Shown here piece after piece: positions 27,521-35,800 of a stretch of DNA of 64,000 nucleotides; the stretch's first letter is position 1, and every line of letters starts with the position of its first letter. Location: the NCBI GenBank assembly GCA_964506435.1, contig CAZDLK010000001.1, positions 1 through 64,000 of the forward strand, in the 5' to 3' direction. The DNA comes from JAOZHU01 sp964506435. GTDB taxonomy: Archaea > Thermoproteota > Bathyarchaeia > Bathyarchaeales > Bathycorpusculaceae. Made by a program: the position numbers and the translations under genes. The notes under the pieces are model-generated. The model searched no databases. It saw only the letters and a program-made list of their open reading frames with translations, and was not told the origin of the DNA.

Positions 27521-27922
27521 GTGAGGTTACTGGTGTATTGCCCAAAATGCGGCACTCAGGTTGACGAGAACATGACGTTCTGTCCGCGATGCGGAGCGCC
27601 ATTAAAAGCGGAAGCGCCGGTTCAAGCTGTGCGCAGAGACGAAAAAGCTGAGAAAGAGGAAAAAGGCGAAAAGCAGGAGAAGCAGGAGCCTGAAAAAGGA
27701 GAGAAGTATGAGAAGGGCGAGTTTAACTTCATCGGCTGGTTAATCGGCGGTTTAATTTTGCTAGCCATAGGTGCCATGGCTTTTCTCAACGTGTATTACA
27801 ACTTCGTCAACTTGGCAGTAGGATGGGCTTTGATTCTGCTGGTGATAGGCATAATAATCATAGTTGTGGCAATCTACTTTGCAACGACAGTGAGAAAACG
27901 CAGTCCGAAGCCACCAGTTTAG
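27521..27922 (+). CDS. zinc-ribbon membrane protein
   Basis: 133 residues, GTG start. N-terminal CPKCGTQ ... CPRCGAP zinc ribbon, then a strongly charged KE-rich linker (residues 45-75) and two membrane helices (GWLIGGLILLAIGAMAFL and AVGWALILLVIGIIIIV). Such zinc_ribbon_2-type proteins are frequent in archaea and have no fixed role. The last 4 bases overlap the convergent GH3-like gene. Confidence 0.75.
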   Translation: MRLLVYCPKCGTQVDENMTFCPRCGAPLKAEAPVQAVRRDEKAEKEEKGEKQEKQEPEKGEKYEKGEFNFIGWLIGGLILLAIGAMAFLNVYYNFVNLAVGWALILLVIGIIIIVVAIYFATTVRKRSPKPPV

Positions 27923-29058
27923 AGTAGCCATCCATAAAACAGCCTGTACAGCCTGTGCTCCAAGAGTATTGCCGCTTTGTTTCTGCCGAAAACGCGGAAA
28001 TAGTTTTTTCCAGCGGCTTCTATCATGTCGCCGATGTCGTAGCGTGGAAACATGCAGGATGAAATGATGAGTCTGCCCCATTCGCCGCGCTTAAGCTCAT
28101 GCAGCATTTTCACTCCTTTGCCTGTTGCAACTTCAAAGAAGTAGCTGTCGTAGTTGGGCGTGACGTAAGGCAGTTCATCCAGTTGCTGAGCGAAAACGCC
28201 TTCTGTTGCACTGTACATCTCCACTATTGGCGCTGGTCCAAAAAATTTTTGGAGAAGTGGCTTGTACTTGAATTGGATTTTGCGGACGCTGGTGCAGAAC
28301 ATGGCTTGCAGTTTCCAGAGGTCAACGGGTTTTTTCCCGTGCTTTCGCTGCAGGTACTTGGCGAAAGCTAAAATCACGGGTGTTACGCCCATTGTGGCTG
28401 TCACGTTTGTATCATGCGCTTGCTGGTAGACTAAGTCGAAGCGTTTCTCCCAGTCTGTTCTGCCGATTCCTGAGCCTAAAGCGTCAATTTCCTCTTGCTT
28501 CGGCATCAAGCTGACTTGGTTGAACATCGGATTGAGTCTGGCGTAGGTTCCTGAACTGTAACCGTAGGTGACTTCGTGCCCATCGCTGGTCATCGTGTGG
28601 ACGCTGGATGGGAAATTCAGGTTCAAAATGCTGCCTGTGAAGGCTTCGAAGTTTCTGGTTCTCAACGCGTGATTTATCAGCGCTCTTGCGCCACAAGTGA
28701 AAATTTGCTTCAGATGCGTTTGTGTGGCTGGCAGGACTTTCGAGGTGCCTGTTGAGCCTCTCGTCATTACCCAGCATTCGGGCGGTTCGGGCAAAATAGC
28801 CTTGTAATTGCCTTCTTTGACTTGCGTTAAGTAGGGCAAAAGCCGCTTGTAGTTTATTATTGGGAAGTTTTTTTGGTAGTCAGCTATTCCTGCGGTGTGC
28901 TGCGCGTTGTGGTTGTTGCCGTAGTCTGTGGCTTCGTATTTCTTCATTAACTCTTGCAGTGTGTGTTCTTGGGCTTTTTGCGGGTTTTCGAGTGAAGTGT
29001 ACCACGGACTTATTATTGGCTGTAGAATAGCGTTGATGGCGTCGTTTTCGGGCAACAT
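27919..29058 (-). CDS. GH3-like acyl-adenylate-forming protein
   Basis: 379 residues resembling the adenylation core of the GH3 family (plant enzymes join amino acids to jasmonate or auxin). Visible: FPIINYKRLLPYL near 65, the phosphate loop TRGSTGTSKVLP near 99, MYSATEGVFAQQ near 290 as the acyl/adenine motif, and PRYDIGDMIEA near 345 with the conserved Asp. Family members are usually about 500-600 residues; this one stops after the D-motif and lacks the C-terminal cap domain. Substrate unknown. A dispersed TATA/GGGG element lies upstream of its start. Confidence 0.75.
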   Translation of the reverse strand: MLPENDAINAILQPIISPWYTSLENPQKAQEHTLQELMKKYEATDYGNNHNAQHTAGIADYQKNFPIINYKRLLPYLTQVKEGNYKAILPEPPECWVMTRGSTGTSKVLPATQTHLKQIFTCGARALINHALRTRNFEAFTGSILNLNFPSSVHTMTSDGHEVTYGYSSGTYARLNPMFNQVSLMPKQEEIDALGSGIGRTDWEKRFDLVYQQAHDTNVTATMGVTPVILAFAKYLQRKHGKKPVDLWKLQAMFCTSVRKIQFKYKPLLQKFFGPAPIVEMYSATEGVFAQQLDELPYVTPNYDSYFFEVATGKGVKMLHELKRGEWGRLIISSCMFPRYDIGDMIEAAGKNYFRVFGRNKAAILLEHRLYRLFYGWLL

Positions 29059-29132
29059 GAGAGATACACTTGATAAATTATTTCACTTGCCTTATATGTT
29101 TACTATAAGAAGAGCGCTTTGAGGTCTGCTCT

Positions 29133-29301
29133 GTTGCTCGGAGAAGACTATAGCCCCTTATTTATAGTTGCTTTATATAGTTGCGGAAGAAGCGGTGTAG
29201 ACCTACCCCCTATTGGTTTCTGCAATGAGTTTCTAATAGGGCTCCAAGTATGTTTGCGATTTTCAACATGCTGATGGCGTGAAAACCAGCCAATAGCGAG
29301 C
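29133..29301 (-). repeat. composite intergenic repeat, copy R2
   Basis: Inverted relative to R1 at 19447-19640. Read on the minus strand: GCTCGCTATTGGCTGGTTTT ... GGGGGTAGGTC, then CACCGCTTCTTCCGCAACTAT, then the TATA/GGGG block AACTATAAATAAGGGGCTAT and CTCCGAGCAAC. The region is non-coding and lies between the GH3-like gene and the small membrane protein gene. Confidence 0.75.
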
Positions 29302-29377
29302 ATATCCCCTCGTTTTTTGTGTTGATTGGTTAGTGTAGGGGTAAAGTTAAATTCTTGCTTGCTACAAACACGTAGTT

Positions 29378-29746
29378 ATGAAAATCATTGCAGTATTAGG
29401 CGCAATTGCTTCGGCTGTTCTCCTGTTTTTCGGTTTCATATTCGTAGTGTCCGCTGGGTCGGTGGCTCTCACGTCAGGGCAGCAGGCTCTGCGGCTGGTT
29501 GAAGGCGGCATACTCCTCCTTGTTGGCTTCATCATAGCTTACGTTTCTTATGTTTTCTCCCGCAAGCCCACAACTGTAATTCAGCAGGTGGAGCTTTCGG
29601 GGCAGATGAAGGCGGCAGCGTTAAAGTGCCCGCATTGTTCAGGGTCAGTTGAGGCTAACCAGATTAAGATTGTGTCAGGTGTGCCTTACGCAACGTGTCC
29701 TTACTGCGGCACCACATTTGAAGTAGCTGAGGAGCCAAAATGGTGA
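29378..29746 (+). CDS. small membrane protein with C-terminal zinc ribbon
   Basis: 122 residues: two membrane helices (ASAVLLFFGFIFVVSAGS and LVEGGILLLVGFIIAYVSY), then CPHCSGSVEANQ ... TCPYCGTTFEV as a cytoplasmic zinc ribbon. Its end overlaps the start of the DUF2207-like gene by 7 bases, so the two are translationally coupled and the small protein may be a partner of the tail-bearing protein. Confidence 0.8.
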   Translation: MKIIAVLGAIASAVLLFFGFIFVVSAGSVALTSGQQALRLVEGGILLLVGFIIAYVSYVFSRKPTTVIQQVELSGQMKAAALKCPHCSGSVEANQIKIVSGVPYATCPYCGTTFEVAEEPKW

Positions 29747-31392
29747 AAAAACGTTTTCTGCTCATCGCATTGGCTTCTATTTTGTTTTGCGCCACGTTTC
29801 TAAGCGCCACTGCTCAAGCGGCGACGCGCACCTACCATTTTGAACATGAATGGGTAAAAATCTGGATAAACCAAGACGGCACAATCGACCTGTTCTACGA
29901 CATGAGTTTAAGTTTAGATTCAGGCGACACAATAAGCCGCGTCACCGTTGGGCAACCACAACGCGACTTCACAATAGGCACCGCAGTTGACTCATACGGC
30001 AACACATTAACCGCAACTGACATAAGCTCTGGAAGCGACTACCAAGTCCAAGTGAACTTTCTCTGGCCCATGTCAGTTGGTGAAACGCTGGGATTCACGT
30101 TAACCACAAACGTCGCAGACATGATATACAACGACACCATGAACCCCGGCAACGTGGGCATGCAGTTCACACCAACATGGTACGGCGGCGTAGTTAACGA
30201 CCTGCGCATAGAAATCGTTCTCCCACCCGGCGTAACCACAAGCGAAGCCAAAACCACACAAACAGCCTACTGGAACAACACGGCAAACGAAAACGGCAGC
30301 TTAACAGTTTACTGGGAAAAACAGAACCTCGCAGCAAACGAGCAATATCCAATCGGCATATCGTTCCCAGCGAAGTACCTGCCAGACTATGAGGCGCCAA
30401 ATCAACCCAGCGAAGAAGGCGGCTTGGACTTTACCTTCTTTGTCCTAGTCGGAGTTTTCTTTGTCGTAATTTTCGTATTCATAATAGGCGTACTTTTCTT
30501 GCTCTTCCGCAAAAAGCCCTACACTTCGCCGAAACTCAGCATGGAAACCCTTGGAATAAGACGCGGATTAACCGCTGTCGAAGCTTCATACATGCTTGAA
30601 ATGAAACCCACACAAGTCGTCACCGAAATCCTCTACAGCCTGCTGCAAAAACGTGCAGTGTGGACAGAAGCAACCAATCCCTCGCTTAAGCTACGTGTAA
30701 TGCCTGAATTCAAAGACAAAAAAGGCACAGCGGAAAACCCCCTGCGCTACTACGAAATAGACTTCCTCAACGCAGTGAAAACCGACGGCACACTGGACGA
30801 AGAGAAACTCGCGCACACAGTAATGTACCTACGCGACACTGTGGAACAGAAACTACGCGGCTACAGCCGAAAAGACACAGTAGCATATTACAGAAAAATC
30901 GTAGCCAAAGCATGGACACAAGTAGAACAAGCAGGCACAGCAAACATCGCATCCAAAGCATACGACGAGCAGTTACTGTGGCTAATGCTAGACCCGAACT
31001 ACCGCGGACGCACCGAAACAACCTTCCAAAACCGCATCTTCGAACCAGACCCACTTTGGTTCTGGTACTGGTACGGCTACAGCCACTACCACCCACACCC
31101 CACGTACACACCATCCATCGGTACACCAGCCACAACCGCAAAGCCACCAGCAATCCCCGGCGCAGAATTCGCAAACAACATAGCCACAGCCGTGGAAAAA
31201 ACCGCTGGCAACATCGTGCTCAGCATCGAAAAATTCGCCAACGCCATCATCCCAGCGCCGCCACCAGCAACTAAAGCATCACATGAACCAGCACGCCACG
31301 GAGCCGAATGCGTCTGCGCTTGCCACGCATGTGCTTGCGCGTGCGCTTGCGTCTCCTGTGCTTGCGCCTGTGCAGGCGGAGGTGTCGGATAA
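29740..31392 (+). CDS. DUF2207-like membrane protein with Cys/Ala C-terminal tail
   Basis: 550 residues. A signal peptide (LLIALASILFCATFLSATAQA) leads to a beta-rich external domain (30-225) like the DUF2207 ectodomain. A membrane helix (LVGVFFVVIFVFIIGVLFLLF, about 234-255) follows, then a cytoplasmic helical domain (265-430), a YWYGYSHYHPHP aromatic segment and a Pro-rich linker. The last 27 residues (524-550) hold ten Cys alternating mostly with Ala (CACACACVSCACACAGGG core), ending GVG. The tail is encoded at 31309-31389. The next gene, two bases later, is a radical SAM enzyme with a peptide-recognition domain, so the tail is a plausible substrate for modification. Overall function unknown. 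Confidence 0.88.
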   Translation: MVKKRFLLIALASILFCATFLSATAQAATRTYHFEHEWVKIWINQDGTIDLFYDMSLSLDSGDTISRVTVGQPQRDFTIGTAVDSYGNTLTATDISSGSDYQVQVNFLWPMSVGETLGFTLTTNVADMIYNDTMNPGNVGMQFTPTWYGGVVNDLRIEIVLPPGVTTSEAKTTQTAYWNNTANENGSLTVYWEKQNLAANEQYPIGISFPAKYLPDYEAPNQPSEEGGLDFTFFVLVGVFFVVIFVFIIGVLFLLFRKKPYTSPKLSMETLGIRRGLTAVEASYMLEMKPTQVVTEILYSLLQKRAVWTEATNPSLKLRVMPEFKDKKGTAENPLRYYEIDFLNAVKTDGTLDEEKLAHTVMYLRDTVEQKLRGYSRKDTVAYYRKIVAKAWTQVEQAGTANIASKAYDEQLLWLMLDPNYRGRTETTFQNRIFEPDPLWFWYWYGYSHYHPHPTYTPSIGTPATTAKPPAIPGAEFANNIATAVEKTAGNIVLSIEKFANAIIPAPPPATKASHEPARHGAECVCACHACACACACVSCACACAGGGVG

Positions 31393-31394
31393 AA

Positions 31395-32738
31395 ATGAGT
31401 TTCCTACGAAAACTTCGTCCACGAGCCATTCCGCAGGGGCGTTACACGTACCGTGGAGAAGGCGAGTTCAAACGCATGTCGTTGCAGTTGCGCATTGAGC
31501 CCGACAGCCGCGGTGTTTTGGTGATAAACGCTAATACTGTGTTGCACCTTAACGTGACAGCGTCCGCTTACGCTTACTATTTCATGCAGGGCATGCCTGA
31601 AAACGATGTGGTGAAGCAGATTCGCCGCATGTACCGCGTAAACGCTGCCAAAGCAAAAGCTGATTATGAGAAGCTCGTTTATGCGATTAGCACGTTGGCG
31701 CGCACTGAAAAAATTTGCCCTGTGTCTTTCCTTGAGGTAACTAAGGAAGAACCGTTTAGCTATCAGTATTCTGCGCCGCTGCGCATGGATGCAGCAGTTA
31801 CCTTCAGATGCTCCAACAATTGCATCCACTGCTATGCAGGCGGACCACACGAAACCCCTGAATTAAGCACTCAGCAATGGAAAGAAGTGATAGATACGCT
31901 CAGCCAAATCGGCGTTTTTATCTTAACTTTCACAGGCGGCGAACCCACAATACGCGATGACTTGCCTGAATTATTGCAGTACGCGCAGAATAAGGGCATG
32001 GTCACGGGCTTAATAACCAACGGCAGAAAACTGAAGGACAAAGCGTACGTGCAAACGCTTGAAAATGCAGGTTTAGACTTCGCGCAGGTAACGCTGGAGT
32101 CGCATCTGCCTAAAATCCACGATTTAATAACCGCTTCGCAGGGAAGCTGGAAAGAAACAGTTGCAGGCATAAAAAACGCTGTGAAATCACAGATATACGT
32201 GACCACGAACACCACGCTGAACAAGCATAATGCTCCAGACTTTCTGCGCACAATGGACTATATCAAAGAACTCGGCGTCGCCGCCTTCGGATGCAACAGC
32301 TTGATTTACTCGGGAAAAGCAAACGCGGTAAGCCAAGAATTTGCTTTACCCATCGAGACGCTGCATAAACTGCTGCCTGAAATCCGCGACAAAGCCCAAC
32401 AGCTAAACCTCAAATTCCTCTGGTACACGCCCACCCAATACTGCCGCCTAGACCCCGTGCAGTTAGGCTTAGGCGTAAAATCCTGCACAGCAGCAATGAT
32501 AAACATGTGCGTTGCGCCAAACGGAGACGTTTACCCATGCCAAAGCTACTTCGAAAGCCTAGGCAACATCCTCACTGAGCCGTGGAATAAAATCTGGAAC
32601 CACCCGCTTGCACAGCAACTGCGCAGCAGAGCTTACGCGGAACCTAAATGCAAAGAGTGCCCGCAACTGCAGGTTTGCGGTGGAGGATGCCCGCTGGAAC
32701 TGCAAAGCGAGAACTACATTTGTGCCCAAACAAGCTAA
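31395..32738 (+). CDS. radical SAM/SPASM enzyme with N-terminal PqqD-like domain
   Basis: 447 residues from the ATG at 31395, two bases after the previous stop; a longer frame from 31308 reads through the Cys-tail codons and is a shadow. Residues 25-105 (LRIEPDSRGVLVINANTVLH, then LNVTASAYAYYF) resemble PqqD, the RiPP recognition element. The radical SAM cluster motif CSNNCIHC is near 140, FTGGEPTIRDD follows near 178. The SPASM part has SCTAAMINMCVAPNGDVYPC near 365 and CKECPQLQVCGGGCPL near 420 for auxiliary Fe-S clusters. Such enzymes cross-link or alter peptides. Inferred substrate: the Cys/Ala tail of the preceding protein. Confidence 0.93.
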   Translation: MSFLRKLRPRAIPQGRYTYRGEGEFKRMSLQLRIEPDSRGVLVINANTVLHLNVTASAYAYYFMQGMPENDVVKQIRRMYRVNAAKAKADYEKLVYAISTLARTEKICPVSFLEVTKEEPFSYQYSAPLRMDAAVTFRCSNNCIHCYAGGPHETPELSTQQWKEVIDTLSQIGVFILTFTGGEPTIRDDLPELLQYAQNKGMVTGLITNGRKLKDKAYVQTLENAGLDFAQVTLESHLPKIHDLITASQGSWKETVAGIKNAVKSQIYVTTNTTLNKHNAPDFLRTMDYIKELGVAAFGCNSLIYSGKANAVSQEFALPIETLHKLLPEIRDKAQQLNLKFLWYTPTQYCRLDPVQLGLGVKSCTAAMINMCVAPNGDVYPCQSYFESLGNILTEPWNKIWNHPLAQQLRSRAYAEPKCKECPQLQVCGGGCPLELQSENYICAQTS

Positions 32739-32820
32739 TCAAAGCGTCTAAACGTGCCCCAGAATCAAGCAAGTAACCACGATTTAAAAGTGAAAGCAGT
32801 TGGCGGCAGCACAACGTAAA

Positions 32821-34050
32821 ATGGTAAAATTGGTGGTTTTCGACGTTGAAGGAGTGCTGGTTCCGAAAAACCTTTTCCTCTTCGAAATCGGCAAAAACAC
32901 AAGCGTCTCACAGTTGCTGCGAGTGTTGCTGTTTGGCTTCCTTTACCAGATACGCGCAATCTCACTGCAGTCAGCGTTAAAACATATTTTCAGCGGTTTA
33001 CACGGCGTGAAACTTGAGCAGCTCATGCAAATCGCCGAAAAAGTACCCATAGTGCCTAACACCAAGGAAGTGTTTCATCAACTTAAACTACAAGGCTGCA
33101 AAACCGCGCTAATCAGCTCAGGCATACCCGACATAATCGTTAAGCACATAGCCGCCAAGCTTGAAGCAGATGCTGGCTTCGGCTTCAACATAGGCATAAA
33201 TGGAGACGTGCTAACAGGCGAAATCAGCGGCGCTGTTATAGAGCAAGATGGCAAACTCCAAGTTTTAACACAAATACTCACCGCTGAACACTTAAGCCCC
33301 AGCGAATGCGCCGTAATAGCTGATGACCGCAACAACGCCGCCATTTTCCTCCGCGAAACGCGCAAAATAGGCTACAACCCAGACTTCCGAATACTGCTCA
33401 AAGCAGACACAGTTGTAACAGGAAAAATATCAAAAATCTTACCCGCTCTAAACGGACAGCCGCCACAGCGCACATTACCATCGCGGAACGACGTGTTGAG
33501 AGAAATCATGCACGGCTCAGGCGCTTTAGTCCCCCTTCTCAGTAGCGTAATAGGCGTTTTCGCTGTTGCATTGATTATCAGCGTTGTATCCGCAGCTTAC
33601 ACTGTATCCGAACTGCTGCGCATAGATGGAAGAGATTTGCCGCTTATCTCCACAATCACGCGCCACGCAGCATCACAAACAGAGCTTTACGAGTTCACCG
33701 CAGCGCCCTTATACTTCGCTGCAGGCATATTTCTCACACTGCTGCTTTTTCCAGCGCCACTCAGCAGCGCCGCCATAGCCATTTTCGCTGTAGGCGACAG
33801 CACAGCATCCATCTTCGGAAGCCTAATTCCCCCAAAACGGTTACCCTTCACTAAAGGCAAAACCTTGGGCGGTTCCCTCGCAGGATTCTTTTTCGCTTTC
33901 CTAGCTGGCGCATGCTTCATATCACCCATATACGCGCTGATTGGCGCAGCAATTGCTATGATAATTGAAGTTTTACCTCTACCCATAAACGACAATGTTC
34001 TGATGCCGATAGGCACAGCTGCAGCGTTAACGTTGATACTTCAGATTTGA
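32821..34050 (+). CDS. HAD phosphatase fused to polyprenol (dolichol) kinase
   Basis: About 409 residues from the ATG at 32821; a TTG at 32800 is in frame but lies where transcription from the TTTAAAAG box would just begin. The N-terminal half (1-215) is a SerB-like HAD domain: FDVEGVLV near 6 (second Asp replaced by Glu), ALISSGIPD near 97 and VIADDRNN near 158. The C-terminal half has about six membrane helices and the CTP-dependent polyprenol kinase motifs VGDSTASIFG near 325, KGKTLGGSLAGF near 345 and PINDNVLMP near 385. Such a fusion could recycle lipid carriers. It follows the radical SAM gene and overlaps the convergent ATL gene by 10 bases. Confidence 0.85.
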   Translation: MVKLVVFDVEGVLVPKNLFLFEIGKNTSVSQLLRVLLFGFLYQIRAISLQSALKHIFSGLHGVKLEQLMQIAEKVPIVPNTKEVFHQLKLQGCKTALISSGIPDIIVKHIAAKLEADAGFGFNIGINGDVLTGEISGAVIEQDGKLQVLTQILTAEHLSPSECAVIADDRNNAAIFLRETRKIGYNPDFRILLKADTVVTGKISKILPALNGQPPQRTLPSRNDVLREIMHGSGALVPLLSSVIGVFAVALIISVVSAAYTVSELLRIDGRDLPLISTITRHAASQTELYEFTAAPLYFAAGIFLTLLLFPAPLSSAAIAIFAVGDSTASIFGSLIPPKRLPFTKGKTLGGSLAGFFFAFLAGACFISPIYALIGAAIAMIIEVLPLPINDNVLMPIGTAAALTLILQI

Positions 34051-34511
34051 ACTAGCGCTTTCTCGTAGTTTTGCACAACGTACTTTTTGCCCTTCTGCGC
34101 CACCATGTGCCCTTCCTGCTCTAACAGGCGCTTCTGCGCTTCAGCGCCACCTGGATATTTCTCGTTGAGGAAACCACCAGTTTTTAATGTACGCCAATAC
34201 GGCGTAACGTCCTTTTCGTCTTGCTGCTTGCGTTCTTCGGCAGCGTGCGCGGCTATCCACGCGAATATTCCCGTTGTCATGGGGCAGCCGATTGTGGCAT
34301 TGTGTTTTTTGGCGAGTGCAACGCGGATTTCGTTGATCGTGGTGACTTTACCTAAGGGCACTTTACGCATTATTTCGTCAACTTCTATTGGTGCAGGAAT
34401 TACCACTGTGCCTGTACCCCATCGTTTGCTCATGGCTTCAGTGATTTTTTCCACTTTTGGCAAGCCTTTGCTGTCGTTTAGTTTCTGGTTCCATGTCTGT
34501 TTTTTTACCAT
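34041..34511 (-). CDS. alkyltransferase-like (MGMT fold) protein without the acceptor Cys
   Basis: 156 residues. The centre matches the DNA-binding domain of O6-alkylguanine DNA alkyltransferases: VPLGKVTTINEIRVAL near 50, GIFAWIAAHAAEE near 80, and GGAEAQKRLLEQEG near 122. Where active enzymes have PCHR, this protein has PYWR near 103, so it cannot accept alkyl groups. It is therefore like ATL proteins, which bind damaged guanine and flag it for repair. It overlaps the upstream fusion gene by 10 bases, convergent. Confidence 0.75.
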   Translation of the reverse strand: MVKKQTWNQKLNDSKGLPKVEKITEAMSKRWGTGTVVIPAPIEVDEIMRKVPLGKVTTINEIRVALAKKHNATIGCPMTTGIFAWIAAHAAEERKQQDEKDVTPYWRTLKTGGFLNEKYPGGAEAQKRLLEQEGHMVAQKGKKYVVQNYEKALVQI

Positions 34512-34583
34512 GCGCTTTTTCGCCTGTAATGTTTATGCCTGATAAGGTTTAATCAGTTTTTCGCTGCTACAGCATACGTGTGG

Positions 34584-34838
34584 TTATTGTGTGCTTCGCG
34601 AGTTGATTAGGTTAAGCTTCTGCTGGTGGGTTAATTTTTTTATCTGTTTTTCGCGTTTCATGGCTTGCGCCCGCAAATCAAAAAGCTCCAAATAAGCAAT
34701 TTTCTGTGGCTTATGCATTTTCGTGTATCTAGCGCCTTTGCCGGTTTCATGCAGTTTTATGCGCTTGTCGATGTTTTTAGTGTAGCCCGTGTAGAACGTG
34801 CCATCCACGCATAATATGACGTAAACGTAGTATGTCAT
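34584..34838 (-). CDS. GIY-YIG nuclease domain protein
   Basis: 84 residues: YYVYVILCVDGTFYTGYTKN carries the GIY-YIG type strands, then KRIKLHETGKGARYT with the conserved Arg/His positions and a final helix with KREKQIKKL. This UvrC-like single-domain group (UPF0213) is of uncertain role in DNA repair. It lies between the ATL gene and a nuclease-like gene, all on the minus strand. Confidence 0.85.
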   Translation of the reverse strand: MTYYVYVILCVDGTFYTGYTKNIDKRIKLHETGKGARYTKMHKPQKIAYLELFDLRAQAMKREKQIKKLTHQQKLNLINSRSTQ

Positions 34839-34859
34839 TGCGCGTTTCTCTCCATGGGG

Positions 34860-35525
34860 TCAGCCTGTTTCGTCAGCGTGGATGAAGCTCTTGTGCAGTA
34901 TGCGTTTCAAATAGGTTTCAGGGTCTATTTCTTGAACTCGTGCGTGATCTGCGTCGATTATGTAGATGTCTTGGATGCGCGCGTTGCAGATTTCCTCCTG
35001 CGTCACTGGTGGGTTGCGGTAGTATTTGTCGCAGAGGCTTTGGATGAAAGCGATGTCGCTGGGTGTTCTTTTGCGCGGAGGTTTAGCAAGCGCCTGCGGA
35101 AACGGCAAAATATAATGCGGTGGTACGCCTAAAGCGAATTTTCCAGCGTAGCTGCTGTAGCGGATTATTTTGCTGGCTAACCGCGCTGAAGTGTAAGTTA
35201 ACGGATTCAGCGCGTGTTCAGGCGGGATGAAGCCTGTTTCTATTTCCACGATGAGGTTTCCGTAGCCTTTAGTTGAATACAAATCGCATGTTAAAAGGTC
35301 GCTTAACACGTACTCAAGCTGCACGTCATAGCCTTTTAGGATGAGGTATTTGGCGCAGACAAGCTCCATTACGGAGTGGTTGATTTTCACTATGTTTTCT
35401 TTTTGCAGCTTTACCAGCCAGTCTTTGAGTGCGGTGAGTTTGGTTTCTGCTTCCTTGTTTGTGTCGGTTGTGAGCCGCGTTAGCAACGTGCAGAGGTCCT
35501 GTTCGAATAGTTCTTTGCTGTTCAT
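34860..35525 (-). CDS. PD-(D/E)XK-like archaeal hypothetical protein
   Basis: 221 residues. After a helical start the segment VMELVCAKYLILKGYDVQLE is followed by TCDLYSTKGYGNLIVEIETG, the order of the restriction-endonuclease core with Asp and Glu-x-Glu in place of E-x-K. A basic PPRKRTPSD loop lies near 145. An active nuclease is uncertain. It is the first gene of a possible run with the GIY-YIG and ATL genes. Confidence 0.65.
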   Translation of the reverse strand: MNSKELFEQDLCTLLTRLTTDTNKEAETKLTALKDWLVKLQKENIVKINHSVMELVCAKYLILKGYDVQLEYVLSDLLTCDLYSTKGYGNLIVEIETGFIPPEHALNPLTYTSARLASKIIRYSSYAGKFALGVPPHYILPFPQALAKPPRKRTPSDIAFIQSLCDKYYRNPPVTQEEICNARIQDIYIIDADHARVQEIDPETYLKRILHKSFIHADETG

Positions 35526-35765
35526 TAGTCTATTTCCTGTGCTGCGCCCTTTTTAATTACGGTTTGAACAGTATGTTTATCTCTTACAATATATAAACCC
35601 GAATACCGCGCTGCATCATGGCTAAGCCAGCGTTTAGACTGCTCCTGAGTTTAAATAGTATCCATCGTTTGTCGCTTTCTGACTGGTGCTACCATGCGTT
35701 TCTTTCGCTAATTTTGTCAAAAATTTCGTTTCGAAAATAGCGATTTTGTGTGTTGTTGTGCAACT

Positions 35766-35777
35766 AAATTTATATGG
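35766..35777 (+). promoter_or_regulatory. TATA box of the candidate ncRNA
   Basis: AAATTTATATGG, centred 29 bases before the predicted 5' end of the RNA at 35801, the spacing expected for archaeal transcription. Confidence 0.5.
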
Positions 35778-35800
35778 AAACAAAGAGTTAGTGTATATTT

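Noticed and set aside
31308..31394. N-terminal Arg/Leu/Cys-rich extension of the radical SAM protein
   Set aside because: It is the other-frame reading of the Cys/Ala tail codons of the upstream gene. The ATG at 31395, two bases after the stop, is the natural start.
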